The notes below the pieces were generated by a model, which was not told where the DNA came from, searched no databases, and was given only the letters and a program-made list of their open reading frames with translations. The position numbers were made by a program, and so were the translations under genes. Shown in pieces: positions 1 to 5,518 of a DNA stretch of 7,085 bases (its first letter is position 1; each line of letters begins with the position of its first letter). The stretch spans positions 1 to 7,085 of the forward strand of contig CAKPAK010000066.1 in NCBI GenBank assembly GCA_934132915.1, given 5' to 3'. Origin of the DNA: an uncultured Bacilli bacterium (GTDB taxonomy: Bacteria > Bacillota_I > Bacilli_A > RF39 > UBA660).

Positions 1-561
1 AACTTAGGCGCTTGGATAGCTACACAAAGAAAAAGAGTATCATCAGAAAGTGAACGCGGTCAGAAGTTATTAGAAATTGGCATGCGTTTTGTAAAGGAAA
101 GAAACACTTTAAGCTTTGAAGAAATGTATGAATATGCCCGTCTTTATTATAAACATTGGGGGAATTTAGAAGTACCAGTTAGATTTAAAACCAATAATGG
201 TTGGGAATACAATGAAGATGGTCAAATTAACTTAGGAACTTGGATAGCAACGCAAAGAAAAACGGTATCGCCAGAAAGTGAACGCGGTCAGAAGTTATTA
301 AAAATCGGCATGCGTTTTGGAAATAAAAAAAGCACCTTAAGTTTTGAAGAAATGTATGAATATGCCCATCTTTATTATGAACATCAGGGAGATTTAGAAA
401 TACCGCGCCTATTCAAAATCAATAATGGTTGGGAACACAATGAAGACGGTCAAATTAACTTAGGAAGGTGGCTAGATACACAAAAACAATTTTATCAAAA
501 GAAAGAAATGCCAGAAGAACGCATTACTTTACTAGAGAATATTGGGATCAAATGGATGAGT
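1..561 (+). repeat. In-frame tandem repeat, 228-bp period
   Basis: The marker AACTTAGG begins at 1, 229 and 457, an exact 228-nt (76-codon) period. By protein phase the units are a partial copy (1-105), a full copy (106-333) and a third copy (334-about 561). Copies one and two match closely at the DNA level, including silent positions, for example the shared run around AGTGAACGCGGTCAGAAG. The third copy stays close until about 484, then diverges and is about four codons longer. The similarity at silent sites suggests recent duplication or gene conversion. More units may lie upstream. Confidence 0.9.
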
Positions 562-750
562 GAAGAGGTAGACCGCAAATTACAACAAGAACAAATTACA
601 GAAAAAAATATCAGAAAAAAACAGATCGAATTATTAAATCGGACAAAAAGTTTATTAAATCACATTGGAAATCAAAATTTTGAAAGTAAAGAAGATAGAG
701 ATAGAATCAATCAACAATTGATAGATGAACTAAATTATAAATCAAGATAA
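1..750 (+). CDS. HA-repeat (helicase-associated domain) protein, C-terminal part; 5' end outside window
   Basis: The reading frame is open from base 1 to the TAA at 748-750, giving 249 visible residues; the ATG at 82 is internal and not a start. The protein consists of tandem ~76-residue units. Each has an aromatic/acidic helix (FEEMYEYA.LYY), a glycine turn (H.G.LE.P), a G-W/N-rich turn and then NLG.W..TQ(R/K). The last unit ends EERITLLENIGIKWM. This fits the helicase-associated (HA) domain family, whose hallmarks are a G.LGRW...QR core and a closing 'ER...L..(L/I)G..W'. Known HA domains form three-helix DNA-binding-like modules, often in arrays behind a DEAD/DEAH helicase. No helicase motif lies in the window, so the N-terminus is unknown. 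A charged helical tail of about 57 residues, rich in K/E/Q, closes the protein. No terminator is visible before the gltX promoter. The HA assignment is by motif memory and reasonably sure; the full-length function is inference. Confidence 0.7.
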   Translation, partial: NLGAWIATQRKRVSSESERGQKLLEIGMRFVKERNTLSFEEMYEYARLYYKHWGNLEVPVRFKTNNGWEYNEDGQINLGTWIATQRKTVSPESERGQKLLKIGMRFGNKKSTLSFEEMYEYAHLYYEHQGDLEIPRLFKINNGWEHNEDGQINLGRWLDTQKQFYQKKEMPEERITLLENIGIKWMSEEVDRKLQQEQITEKNIRKKQIELLNRTKSLLNHIGNQNFESKEDRDRINQQLIDELNYKSR

Positions 751-763
751 TGTTTAATTCAAT

Positions 764-792
764 TAGACAAACAAAAAAATAAGTATTATAAT
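764..792 (+). promoter_or_regulatory. Sigma-A-type promoter of gltX
   Basis: TAGACA (764-769) is followed by a 17-nt spacer and a perfect TATAAT (787-792). The start of transcription would fall near 799, leaving a leader of under 20 nt that holds only the ribosome binding site AAGAAGTGAG (802-811) before the ATG at 817. A T-box or other long leader is therefore excluded. Confidence 0.75.
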
Positions 793-816
793 AACAAAAG
801 AAAGAAGTGAGAAACG

Positions 817-2466
817 ATGACAAATCAAGATTTAGCGAATTTAATATTTCCTAATCTAACTAGTAATATAGAGGACTACGAAAAAAAATATCCAAGAAGA
901 AATTTAAAAGAGGGAGAAGTGGTGACTAGAGTAGCACCATCACCAACAGGATATATGCACCTAGGAACTTTATTTCAAGCGCTAATTGATTATATTTTAG
1001 TCAAAAATAGAGGTGGTGTATTTTATTTAAGAAATGAAGATACAGATACCAAAAGAGAAATTGAAGGTGCGGTTAAATTAGTCATGGATACCCTAGAAGA
1101 ATATCACATTATGCCTGATGAATATGAAATAGAAGGAAAATCAATTGGGGCATATGGTCCTTATCGCCAAACAGAAAGAAAAGAAATTTATCATACATTT
1201 ATTAAATACTTAATTGAAATAGGTAGAGCTTATCCTTGTTTTTGCACCAAAGAAGAATTAAACGACATGAGAGAAAATCAAGAAGCAAACAAAGTAAGAA
1301 CAGGCTATTACGGGAAGTATGCAAAATGTAGAAATCTTTCTTTAGAAGAACAAGCCGAAAAAATAAAATCAGGTATACCTTATGTGATTCGGTTTAAATC
1401 AGAAGGAGACTTTGAAAAAAAGTTTATCTTTAATGATTTAGTCAAAGGCAAACTAGAATTATCCGAAAATGATGAAGATTTTGTTATCATGAAATCATCA
1501 GATAAATTACCAACTTATCATTTTGCTCACTTAGTAGATGATCATTTAATGGGAACTACCCATGTTATCCGTGGGGAAGAATGGTTACCATCAGTAGCAA
1601 AACATATCGAATTATTTAAAACATTTGGCTTTAAAGTACCAAAATATATCCATACACCATTAATCATCAAAAAAGACGGAAATACCACCCGAAAATTAAG
1701 TAAAAGAAAAGATCCAGAAGCATCAATGTCTTACTACAAAGAATGTGGTTATCCAACTACAGCTGTAATCGAATCTTTAATGACCATTATTAACTCTAAC
1801 TATGAAGAATGGCATATGGCAAACCCTAACAATACTTACTTAGATTTTACCTACAGTCCAAAGAAAATGAGTTCATCGGGTGCTTTGTATGATTTAGATA
1901 AATTAAAAAACATCTCTAAAAATATTATTTCCAAAATGACCAAAGAAGAATTAATGGAAGAGTCTTTCAAATGGGCAAGTCTTTATTCCAAAGAATTAAA
2001 AGATTTAATCGAAAGAGATAAAGATTATTATATGGGCATTTTAAATATTGAACGCGAACAAAAGAAACCACGAAAAGATATTGCAAAATATGATGAAATC
2101 ATGGATAACATCTGGTATATGTATGATGATATTTATGAAAAAACATCAAAAACTTATGAATGGATGACCATTACTTCTAAAGAAGAAATCACTCTAATTA
2201 CCAGTACATATATGGATAAGTATTTTTGCCTAGACAACAAAGAATCTTGGTTTAATGGCATCAAAGAATTATCGGAGAGCCTTGGATATGCCAGCAATAT
2301 GAAAGACTATAAAGAACACAAAGAAAATTATAAAGGATCAGTTGCGGATGTTTCTACCGTCCTACGTGTAGCCTTAACGTCTAAATCAATGACACCAGAC
2401 TTATATGAGATCATGCTCCTACTAGGAAAAGATCGAATTCAAAAAAGATATCAAAATATTAAATAA
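817..2466 (+). CDS. gltX: Glutamyl-tRNA synthetase (glutamate--tRNA ligase), class I
   Basis: This 549-aa enzyme charges tRNA-Glu with glutamate in the cytosol using ATP. The class I 'HIGH' signature is PSPTGYMHLGT (41-51), preceded by VVTRVA. RNEDTD (72-77) follows where GluRS usually has R(I/F)EDTD. C141-F-C143 and C171, with aromatic Y164/Y165/Y168, form a likely zinc-site insert. PTYHFAHLVDD and THVIRGEEWLPS (232-258) are the family's active-site strands, and KLSKRKDPEA (293-302) is the KMSKS loop. The C-terminal half is the anticodon-binding region and ends in the usual LLGKDR.Q.R motif (536-544). The KRKDPEA variant and the ~550-aa length match the GluRS subtype I know from Clostridia and related Firmicutes, longer than the ~485-aa E. 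coli type. In such bacteria GluRS often also charges tRNA-Gln for GatCAB; no gat gene is here to test that. The start is the ATG preceded by AAGAAGTGAG. No terminator follows, so read-through into the next gene is likely. Confidence 0.95.
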   Translation: MTNQDLANLIFPNLTSNIEDYEKKYPRRNLKEGEVVTRVAPSPTGYMHLGTLFQALIDYILVKNRGGVFYLRNEDTDTKREIEGAVKLVMDTLEEYHIMPDEYEIEGKSIGAYGPYRQTERKEIYHTFIKYLIEIGRAYPCFCTKEELNDMRENQEANKVRTGYYGKYAKCRNLSLEEQAEKIKSGIPYVIRFKSEGDFEKKFIFNDLVKGKLELSENDEDFVIMKSSDKLPTYHFAHLVDDHLMGTTHVIRGEEWLPSVAKHIELFKTFGFKVPKYIHTPLIIKKDGNTTRKLSKRKDPEASMSYYKECGYPTTAVIESLMTIINSNYEEWHMANPNNTYLDFTYSPKKMSSSGALYDLDKLKNISKNIISKMTKEELMEESFKWASLYSKELKDLIERDKDYYMGILNIEREQKKPRKDIAKYDEIMDNIWYMYDDIYEKTSKTYEWMTITSKEEITLITSTYMDKYFCLDNKESWFNGIKELSESLGYASNMKDYKEHKENYKGSVADVSTVLRVALTSKSMTPDLYEIMLLLGKDRIQKRYQNIK

Positions 2467-2472
2467 TAAGAA

Positions 2473-2501
2473 TTGACAAACAAAAACAAAAATGTTAACA
2501 T
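2473..2501 (+). promoter_or_regulatory. Promoter of the SpaA-like surface protein gene
   Basis: A perfect TTGACA (2473-2478) is followed by a 17-nt spacer and TAACAT (2496-2501), with a TG one base upstream (2493-2494) giving an extended -10. It begins 7 nt after the gltX stop. Its first bases are the TTG that would otherwise look like an alternative start codon, which argues against starting the protein there. Confidence 0.6.
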
Positions 2502-2519
2502 AAGTCTCGTAAGAGAAAT

Positions 2520-2526
2520 GGGGGAG
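2520..2526 (+). promoter_or_regulatory. Ribosome binding site that fixes the start at 2536
   Basis: GGGGGAG lies 9 nt before the ATG at 2536. The upstream TTG at 2473 has no comparable site. This selects the shorter protein, which begins directly with its membrane segment. Confidence 0.75.
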
Positions 2527-2535
2527 ATACAATTG

Positions 2536-3087
2536 ATGAGAAATGTGATTAAATATGCAGGATTAGCCTTAGTTGTCGTTGGAATTATTATTGTCATGAA
2601 AAATCTATTTTCTAGTGATACAGAATGGAAAGAGACAAATCAAAAAGTAAATGCAAAAGTTTACAACATCAGTGTAAGTTTAATGGACAAAGAAAGCAAA
2701 GCCTACATCAGTGATTCTAAACTAGTATTAAAAGATGAGAGTGGAAAAATCGTAGACGAATGGATAACTTCTAATGGTGTTCACTTAATCGGAAACCTAA
2801 AAAATGGCAAGTACACCTTAACCCAGACGGAAGCCAATCAAAAATATTTTTTAAACACAGAATCAATGACCATTCAATTAAATGGAAAAGATGAAAAAGT
2901 AACCATGTATAACACGGCTTTAACAGAAGAACAGATTAAAAACGGAGTAAGCAATAACCCTAATGTTACTTCTAGTGAAACCGCAGTAGAAAGTACTGGC
3001 TCTAATAAACACATTCTTCCATATATAATTGGAATAATCAGCATTCTGTTTGGTTCAAGATGTCTTTATAAAGCCAAAGAAAAATAA
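2536..3087 (+). CDS. Small surface protein: N-terminal membrane segment, SpaA/prealbumin-like domain, C-terminal sorting-like anchor
   Basis: The protein has 183 aa. Residues 4-24 (VIKYAGLALVVVGIIIV...) form a hydrophobic segment after a short basic N-terminus, a signal anchor or signal peptide. Residues about 42-129 look like a single SpaA-type, prealbumin-like Ig fold. They show a V.NISVSL(M)D..S beta strand, 'L.DESGKIVDEWIT(S)NG', and then 'L.NGKYTLTQTEA', matching the family's 'G.y.L.Et.a' motif. A Ser/Thr/Asn-rich linker (130-150) leads to VESTG (151-155), a second hydrophobic segment (about 160-178) and the basic tail KAKEK. That layout copies a sortase signal (LPXTG, hydrophobic stretch, positive tail), but the Leu-Pro is missing. 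No catalytic motif is visible. Such domains usually sit in pilins, adhesins or wall proteins; the role here is unknown. An open frame extends upstream to TTG 2473, but promoter and ribosome site support the ATG at 2536. It has its own promoter, may also be read through from gltX, and is followed by a terminator. Confidence 0.8.
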   Translation: MRNVIKYAGLALVVVGIIIVMKNLFSSDTEWKETNQKVNAKVYNISVSLMDKESKAYISDSKLVLKDESGKIVDEWITSNGVHLIGNLKNGKYTLTQTEANQKYFLNTESMTIQLNGKDEKVTMYNTALTEEQIKNGVSNNPNVTSSETAVESTGSNKHILPYIIGIISILFGSRCLYKAKEK

Positions 3088-3089
3088 AG

Positions 3090-3120
3090 AAACAAATTAT
3101 CTAGTAGTTTGTTTTTTTCT
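3090..3120 (+). terminator. Rho-independent terminator after the SpaA-like gene
   Basis: A 10-bp stem (3090-3099 with 3105-3114, AAACAAATTA against TAGTTTGTTT, including one U-G pair) closes a 5-nt loop TCTAG and runs into a T tract ending at 3118. It is A/T-rich and so may be leaky. It separates this gene from the CobW-type gene. Confidence 0.65.
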
Positions 3121-3175
3121 TGAGATTTAAGAAAAAATTTTTTAGACAAAGCAAAAAAAGAAAAGAGGAAGAAAA

Positions 3176-4300
3176 ATGAAACAAATGCCAATTACTTTAA
3201 TTACGGGATATTTAGGGAGTGGGAAAACGACCCTAATTAATCACCTTTTGACCAATCAAGAACAGAAAAAAATTGCTGTCATTGTAAATGATATTGGAGA
3301 AGTCAATATCGATGAGGCGCTAATCGAAAAAGGAGGAATTGTAGGCAAGAAAGACGACTCGCTAGTTGCATTAACCAATGGTTGCATTTGTTGTAATCTA
3401 AAAATGGACTTGGTAGAACAAATTATCGAAATTACTAATCAAAATAAATTTGATCATATCATCATCGAAGCTAGTGGAATTTGTGAACCAATTCCCATCG
3501 CCCAAACGATTAGCATGATGCCAGAAATGATTCAAAAAACCCCACAAAACTGTTACTTGGATGCCGTTATTACCGTTGTTGATGCCATTCGTCTCAAAGA
3601 AGAATTTAATTGTGGAAAAGCTTTAACAGAGAAAAAAATTGATGAAGAAGACATCGAAAAACTAATTATTGAGCAATTAGAGTTTTGCAATGTCATTGTT
3701 CTCAATAAAAAGGATGAAGTAACGAAAGAAGAGTGCAATGAAATCAAAGCGGTTATTCGAAGCATTCAACCCAAAGCCAAAATCATTGAAACCAATTATT
3801 CTAAAGTAGAGATCAGCGAAATATTAGATACAAATCTTTTTGATAAAGAATCCTCTTCTATGACTGCTGGTTGGATTGAGGCTTTAGAACACGACGAAGA
3901 GGTGGAGGAAGAAAGTGGGGAAGTCTTAGAATATGGAATTTCTACTTTTGTTTATTATCGAAGGGAACCTTTGAATCGTCTTAAGTTTTATGAATTTTTA
4001 GAAAGTAAGTGGGATAAGTCAATCATTCGGAGCAAGGGAGTTGTTTATTTTCAGGATGAAATCAACGAAGCCTACATGGTTGAAAGTGCCGGCAATAGTA
4101 AAAATTTAGTGCCAACCGGCCCATGGGTTGCCGCTATGCCAGAAAAAGAACAGAAAATGATTTTATATGAAAACCCTGATATTGCCAAAATTTGGGACGA
4201 CCACTACCAAGATCGAATGATAAAAATCGTTTTCATCGGAAAAAATATGGATAAAGAAATGATAATTGCAAAATTAGATACTTTTTTAGAAGAAATTTAA
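3176..4300 (+). CDS. CobW/COG0523-family GTPase, putative metal chaperone
   Basis: This 374-aa cytosolic protein belongs to the G3E P-loop GTPase group. Members use GTP hydrolysis to deliver metal (zinc, cobalt or other) to target proteins; which metal cannot be told here. The Walker A is GYLGSGKTT (11-19). The family metal site CxCC appears as C70-I-C72-C73 in TNGCICCNL. The Walker B region is HIIIEASG (94-101), and NKKD (177-180) is the guanine-specificity motif. The C-terminal CobW_C domain begins near 253 (YGISTFVYYRREPL) and ends with a conserved RM.KIVFIG...DKE.II segment (347-364). The linker between domains (about 238-249) is acidic with one His, where many relatives carry a His-rich metal-binding stretch. 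The ATG at 3176 follows AGAGGA (3164-3169). No strong promoter is visible in the 75 nt upstream; TTGAGA (3120-3125) with TAGACA (3143-3148) is only a weak fit, so transcription may come partly from upstream read-through. No Zur-like operator is seen. No terminator lies directly behind it. Confidence 0.9.
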   Translation: MKQMPITLITGYLGSGKTTLINHLLTNQEQKKIAVIVNDIGEVNIDEALIEKGGIVGKKDDSLVALTNGCICCNLKMDLVEQIIEITNQNKFDHIIIEASGICEPIPIAQTISMMPEMIQKTPQNCYLDAVITVVDAIRLKEEFNCGKALTEKKIDEEDIEKLIIEQLEFCNVIVLNKKDEVTKEECNEIKAVIRSIQPKAKIIETNYSKVEISEILDTNLFDKESSSMTAGWIEALEHDEEVEEESGEVLEYGISTFVYYRREPLNRLKFYEFLESKWDKSIIRSKGVVYFQDEINEAYMVESAGNSKNLVPTGPWVAAMPEKEQKMILYENPDIAKIWDDHYQDRMIKIVFIGKNMDKEMIIAKLDTFLEEI

Positions 4301-4309
4301 AAGAAAAAA

Positions 4310-4343
4310 TACTTGACCTGAAGAAGTACATTAGAGGTAAAAA
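4310..4343 (+). promoter_or_regulatory. MerR-operator-like promoter candidate
   Basis: TTGACC (4313-4318) and TAAAAA (4338-4343) are 19 nt apart. ACCT (4316-4319) and AGGT (4335-4338) are mirrored around the spacer centre. Long 19-20-nt spacers with an ACCT...AGGT dyad are the hallmark of MerR-family promoters. A second small dyad TACTT/AAGTA (4310-4314, 4324-4328) overlaps it. The -10 is weak (4 of 6) and no regulator gene is present, so this is tentative. Confidence 0.3.
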
Positions 4344-4463
4344 ATCATCTTGAAAAAGAGCATTTATCAAAAATACATTTTATTTTCAAACTTTGCTTAC
4401 TTAAAGTATCGGATCTTAAACTATTGGAGAAGATTTTCATATTAAGAATTCAGTTTTAATTAC

Positions 4464-4505
4464 TTCAAGGCCGGATAAGAAATAGAGAAACTAAGGCCCT
4501 TTGAA
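4464..4505 (+). other. Bulged 9-bp hairpin in the intergenic region
   Basis: TTCAAGGCC (4464-4472) pairs with GGCC (4495-4498) and TTGAA (4501-4505), with a two-base bulge CT at 4499-4500 and a 22-nt purine-rich loop. Its four G-C pairs stand out in this AT-rich stretch. There is no T tract behind it, so it is not a terminator. It could be part of a structured RNA; I recognise no riboswitch class. Confidence 0.45.
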
Positions 4506-4543
4506 ATTTAATAGACCTAGAGTAAAAAAAACTTATAAATTTA

Positions 4544-4571
4544 TTGAATACCAAGTTTAAAGTATTATAAA
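4544..4571 (+). promoter_or_regulatory. Weak promoter candidate for a short transcript
   Basis: TTGAAT (4544-4549), a 16-nt spacer and TATAAA (4566-4571) would start a transcript near 4578 that ends about 85 nt later at the strong terminator. AT-rich DNA yields such matches by chance, so confidence is low. Confidence 0.25.
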
Positions 4572-4633
4572 AAGTAGTTTAGTTTAATTTTGGCATTCTT
4601 TCGGCATTTTAAAAGAATAAAATGAAATGCAAT

Positions 4634-4665
4634 AAAAATCACATCAATTTAGATGTGATTTTTTA
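4634..4665 (+). terminator. Strong Rho-independent terminator (possibly bidirectional)
   Basis: AAAAATCACATC (4634-4645) pairs perfectly over 12 bp with GATGTGATTTTT (4652-4663) around the loop AATTTA. The T run ends at 4664. The mirrored A run at the left end could also support termination of - strand transcripts. It serves the CobW-type transcript or a separate RNA in the gap. Confidence 0.85.
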
Positions 4666-4701
4666 AGTCCACCGAATTTAGAAGAATCAAAAATATTCTA
4701 G

Positions 4702-4731
4702 ATAAAAAAAGCCCTTACAATAAAGTAAAGG
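4702..4731 (-). terminator. Terminator of the tRNA-Arg transcript
   Basis: Read on the - strand, CCTTTAC (4731-4725) pairs with GTAAGGG (4718-4712) with one U-G pair around a 6-nt loop. This is followed by C and a run of seven T (4710-4704). A second weak hairpin, ACTAG/CTAGT at 4754-4740 followed by T's, lies between it and the tRNA and may assist. Confidence 0.7.
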
Positions 4732-4765
4732 TCTTAAAAACTAGAAACACTAGTAAATTTTAAAA

Positions 4766-4842
<77 letters not shown>

Positions 4843-4852
4843 ACATCAAAAC

Positions 4853-5386
4853 CTACCCTCTAAGTGTATCATTTTTTTTACGAAATAGCAATCTTTTCTT
4901 ATTTTTTCTTTCAAAAATTTTCTTTTTCCGAAGTAATGTTTTTTCTTCATCTAAAAGAATTCTAATCGTATCAAGAAGTAAATTATTTCGTTCAATTTCA
5001 TCTTGTAGTGCCAAAACTTCTCTTTTTAATTCTGAAAAACCACAAAGTTTAGAAAATTTTCTTTCTTGCGTTTCATCTTCCGTTTCTGAATATAATTCGA
5101 AATCTAATTGCTTCATTAAGGAATCATCATCTTTTTTGATGAAAAAATGACGATTTAAAAATTTATCTTTCAAGAGCTTGATTTGATCAATACCCCACTG
5201 ATTCCGTCTATTTAGAATAATAATAATATTCATGATTTTATCGGAACTAAATTTTTCTTCCATTGAAAAATTATTATCATATACACGAGTTGCATATGCT
5301 TTTTCTTGTTTCACTTCTTCTAATCGTTGAAGAACCAGTTGATATTCTTCGAACGATACGTCATTAATGTCTGTTTGATTATTCAT
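4853..5386 (-). CDS. Unrecognised 177-aa cytosolic coiled-coil protein
   Basis: I do not recognise this protein. It has no signal peptide and no membrane segment and is rich in Lys, Glu and Leu. Residues 11-32 form an amphipathic helix (SFEEYQLVLQRLEEVKQEKA). A short hydrophobic strand (IMNIIIIL, 51-58) precedes a basic stretch with aromatics (residues 70-84). An acidic patch (SETEDETQE, 100-108) leads into a predicted coiled coil (about 118-150). The C-terminus is strongly basic (RKKKIFERKNKKRLLFRKK, 153-171) and could bind nucleic acid or an acidic partner; that is inference. The ATG at 5386 is chosen because GAGGTGGGG sits just upstream. An in-frame GTG at 5398 lies inside that ribosome site and is rejected. 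It has its own promoter, is divergent to the 394-aa gene, and has tRNA-Arg 10 nt behind its TAG stop. Intact frame, good ribosome site and promoter support a real gene. Confidence 0.8.
   Translation of the reverse strand: MNNQTDINDVSFEEYQLVLQRLEEVKQEKAYATRVYDNNFSMEEKFSSDKIMNIIIILNRRNQWGIDQIKLLKDKFLNRHFFIKKDDDSLMKQLDFELYSETEDETQERKFSKLCGFSELKREVLALQDEIERNNLLLDTIRILLDEEKTLLRKKKIFERKNKKRLLFRKKNDTLRG
4863..4891 (-). promoter_or_regulatory. Possible internal promoter for tRNA-Arg
   Basis: On the - strand, TTGCTA (4891-4886), a 17-nt spacer and TACACT (4868-4863) with an upstream TG (extended -10) lie in the last codons of the preceding gene. Transcription would begin near 4856, about 14 nt ahead of the mature tRNA end. 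Both hexamers match 4 of 6, so it is plausible but unproven. Confidence 0.35.
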
Positions 5387-5392
5387 AAAAAT

Positions 5393-5401
5393 CCCCACCT
5401 C
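5393..5401 (-). promoter_or_regulatory. Ribosome binding site that fixes the start at 5386
   Basis: On the - strand GAGGTGGGG is followed by ATTTTT and ATG. The competing GTG start (5398-5396) is part of this site and so cannot be served by it. Confidence 0.75.
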
Positions 5402-5408
5402 TACCTAA

Positions 5409-5437
5409 ATTATATAACATTTTTAGAAAATAATCAA
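5409..5437 (-). promoter_or_regulatory. Promoter of the 177-aa gene (and tRNA-Arg)
   Basis: On the - strand, TTGATT (5437-5432), a 17-nt spacer and a perfect TATAAT (5414-5409). The predicted start near 5402 lies at the edge of the ribosome site, so the leader would be very short (about 16 nt). Confidence 0.65.
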
Positions 5438-5464
5438 AAATTTTCTATTAAATTCATGTCTTCT

Positions 5465-5493
5465 TTGACAAAAAGAAAAAGTTATAGTAGAAT
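5465..5493 (+). promoter_or_regulatory. Near-consensus promoter of the 394-aa gene
   Basis: A perfect TTGACA (5465-5470), a 17-nt spacer and TAGAAT (5488-5493). It faces away from the promoter at 5409-5437, with 27 nt between the two -35 boxes, so a single regulator could act on both. Confidence 0.8.
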
Positions 5494-5506
5494 AAGGAAC
5501 CGAAAT

Positions 5507-5512
5507 GAGGGG
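5507..5512 (+). promoter_or_regulatory. Ribosome binding site that fixes the start at 5519
   Basis: GAGGGG lies 6 nt before the ATG at 5519. The frame stays open upstream to 5327, but that part runs through the promoter and antisense to the neighbouring gene, so the start at 5519 is clear. Confidence 0.85.
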
Positions 5513-5518
5513 AAAAAG

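Larger units (their letters stand above)
4301..4765. other. 465-nt region without a protein gene, containing RNA-level signals
   Basis: All six frames are broken by frequent stops, and no start codon with a ribosome site leads to a plausible peptide. The stretch is not featureless: it holds two promoter-like elements, a bulged hairpin at 4464-4505, a strong + strand terminator at 4634-4665 and a - strand terminator at 4702-4731. The + strand terminator lies more than 330 nt behind the CobW-type gene. It therefore ends either a very long 3' UTR, an independent non-coding transcript, or the remnant of an eroded gene. A short frame at 4303-4353 (ILDLKKYIRGKKSS) lacks a start and is not convincing. 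Confidence 0.7.

Noticed and set aside
82..84. ATG as the start of the first gene
   Set aside because: The frame continues open to base 1 with the same repeat motif (NLGAWIATQRK), so this Met is internal and the gene begins outside the window.
1..561. Repeat array as CRISPR or transposon repeats
   Set aside because: The period is 228 nt, in frame, without spacers, and encodes a coherent protein domain.
751..816. T-box or riboswitch ahead of the tRNA synthetase gene
   Set aside because: The promoter leaves a leader of under 20 nt, and no T-box motif or long hairpin is present.
3120..3148. Dedicated promoter for the CobW-type gene (TTGAGA-N17-TAGACA)
   Set aside because: The -10 matches only 3 of 6 and lacks the key final T, so it was not listed as a feature.
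3553..3765. 70-aa open frame on the - strand
   Set aside because: It lies wholly antisense inside the CobW-type gene, is Ser/Thr-rich low-complexity in translation, and has no ribosome site. It is a shadow of the real gene.
4464..4505. Known riboswitch or SRP/6S RNA
   Set aside because: I checked by eye for preQ1, purine, T-box and SRP core motifs and found none; only an unassigned hairpin remains.
5327..5518. N-terminal extension of the 394-aa protein
   Set aside because: It would cross both divergent promoters and overlap the neighbouring gene in antisense; the ATG at 5519 has GAGGGG and a promoter in the right place.
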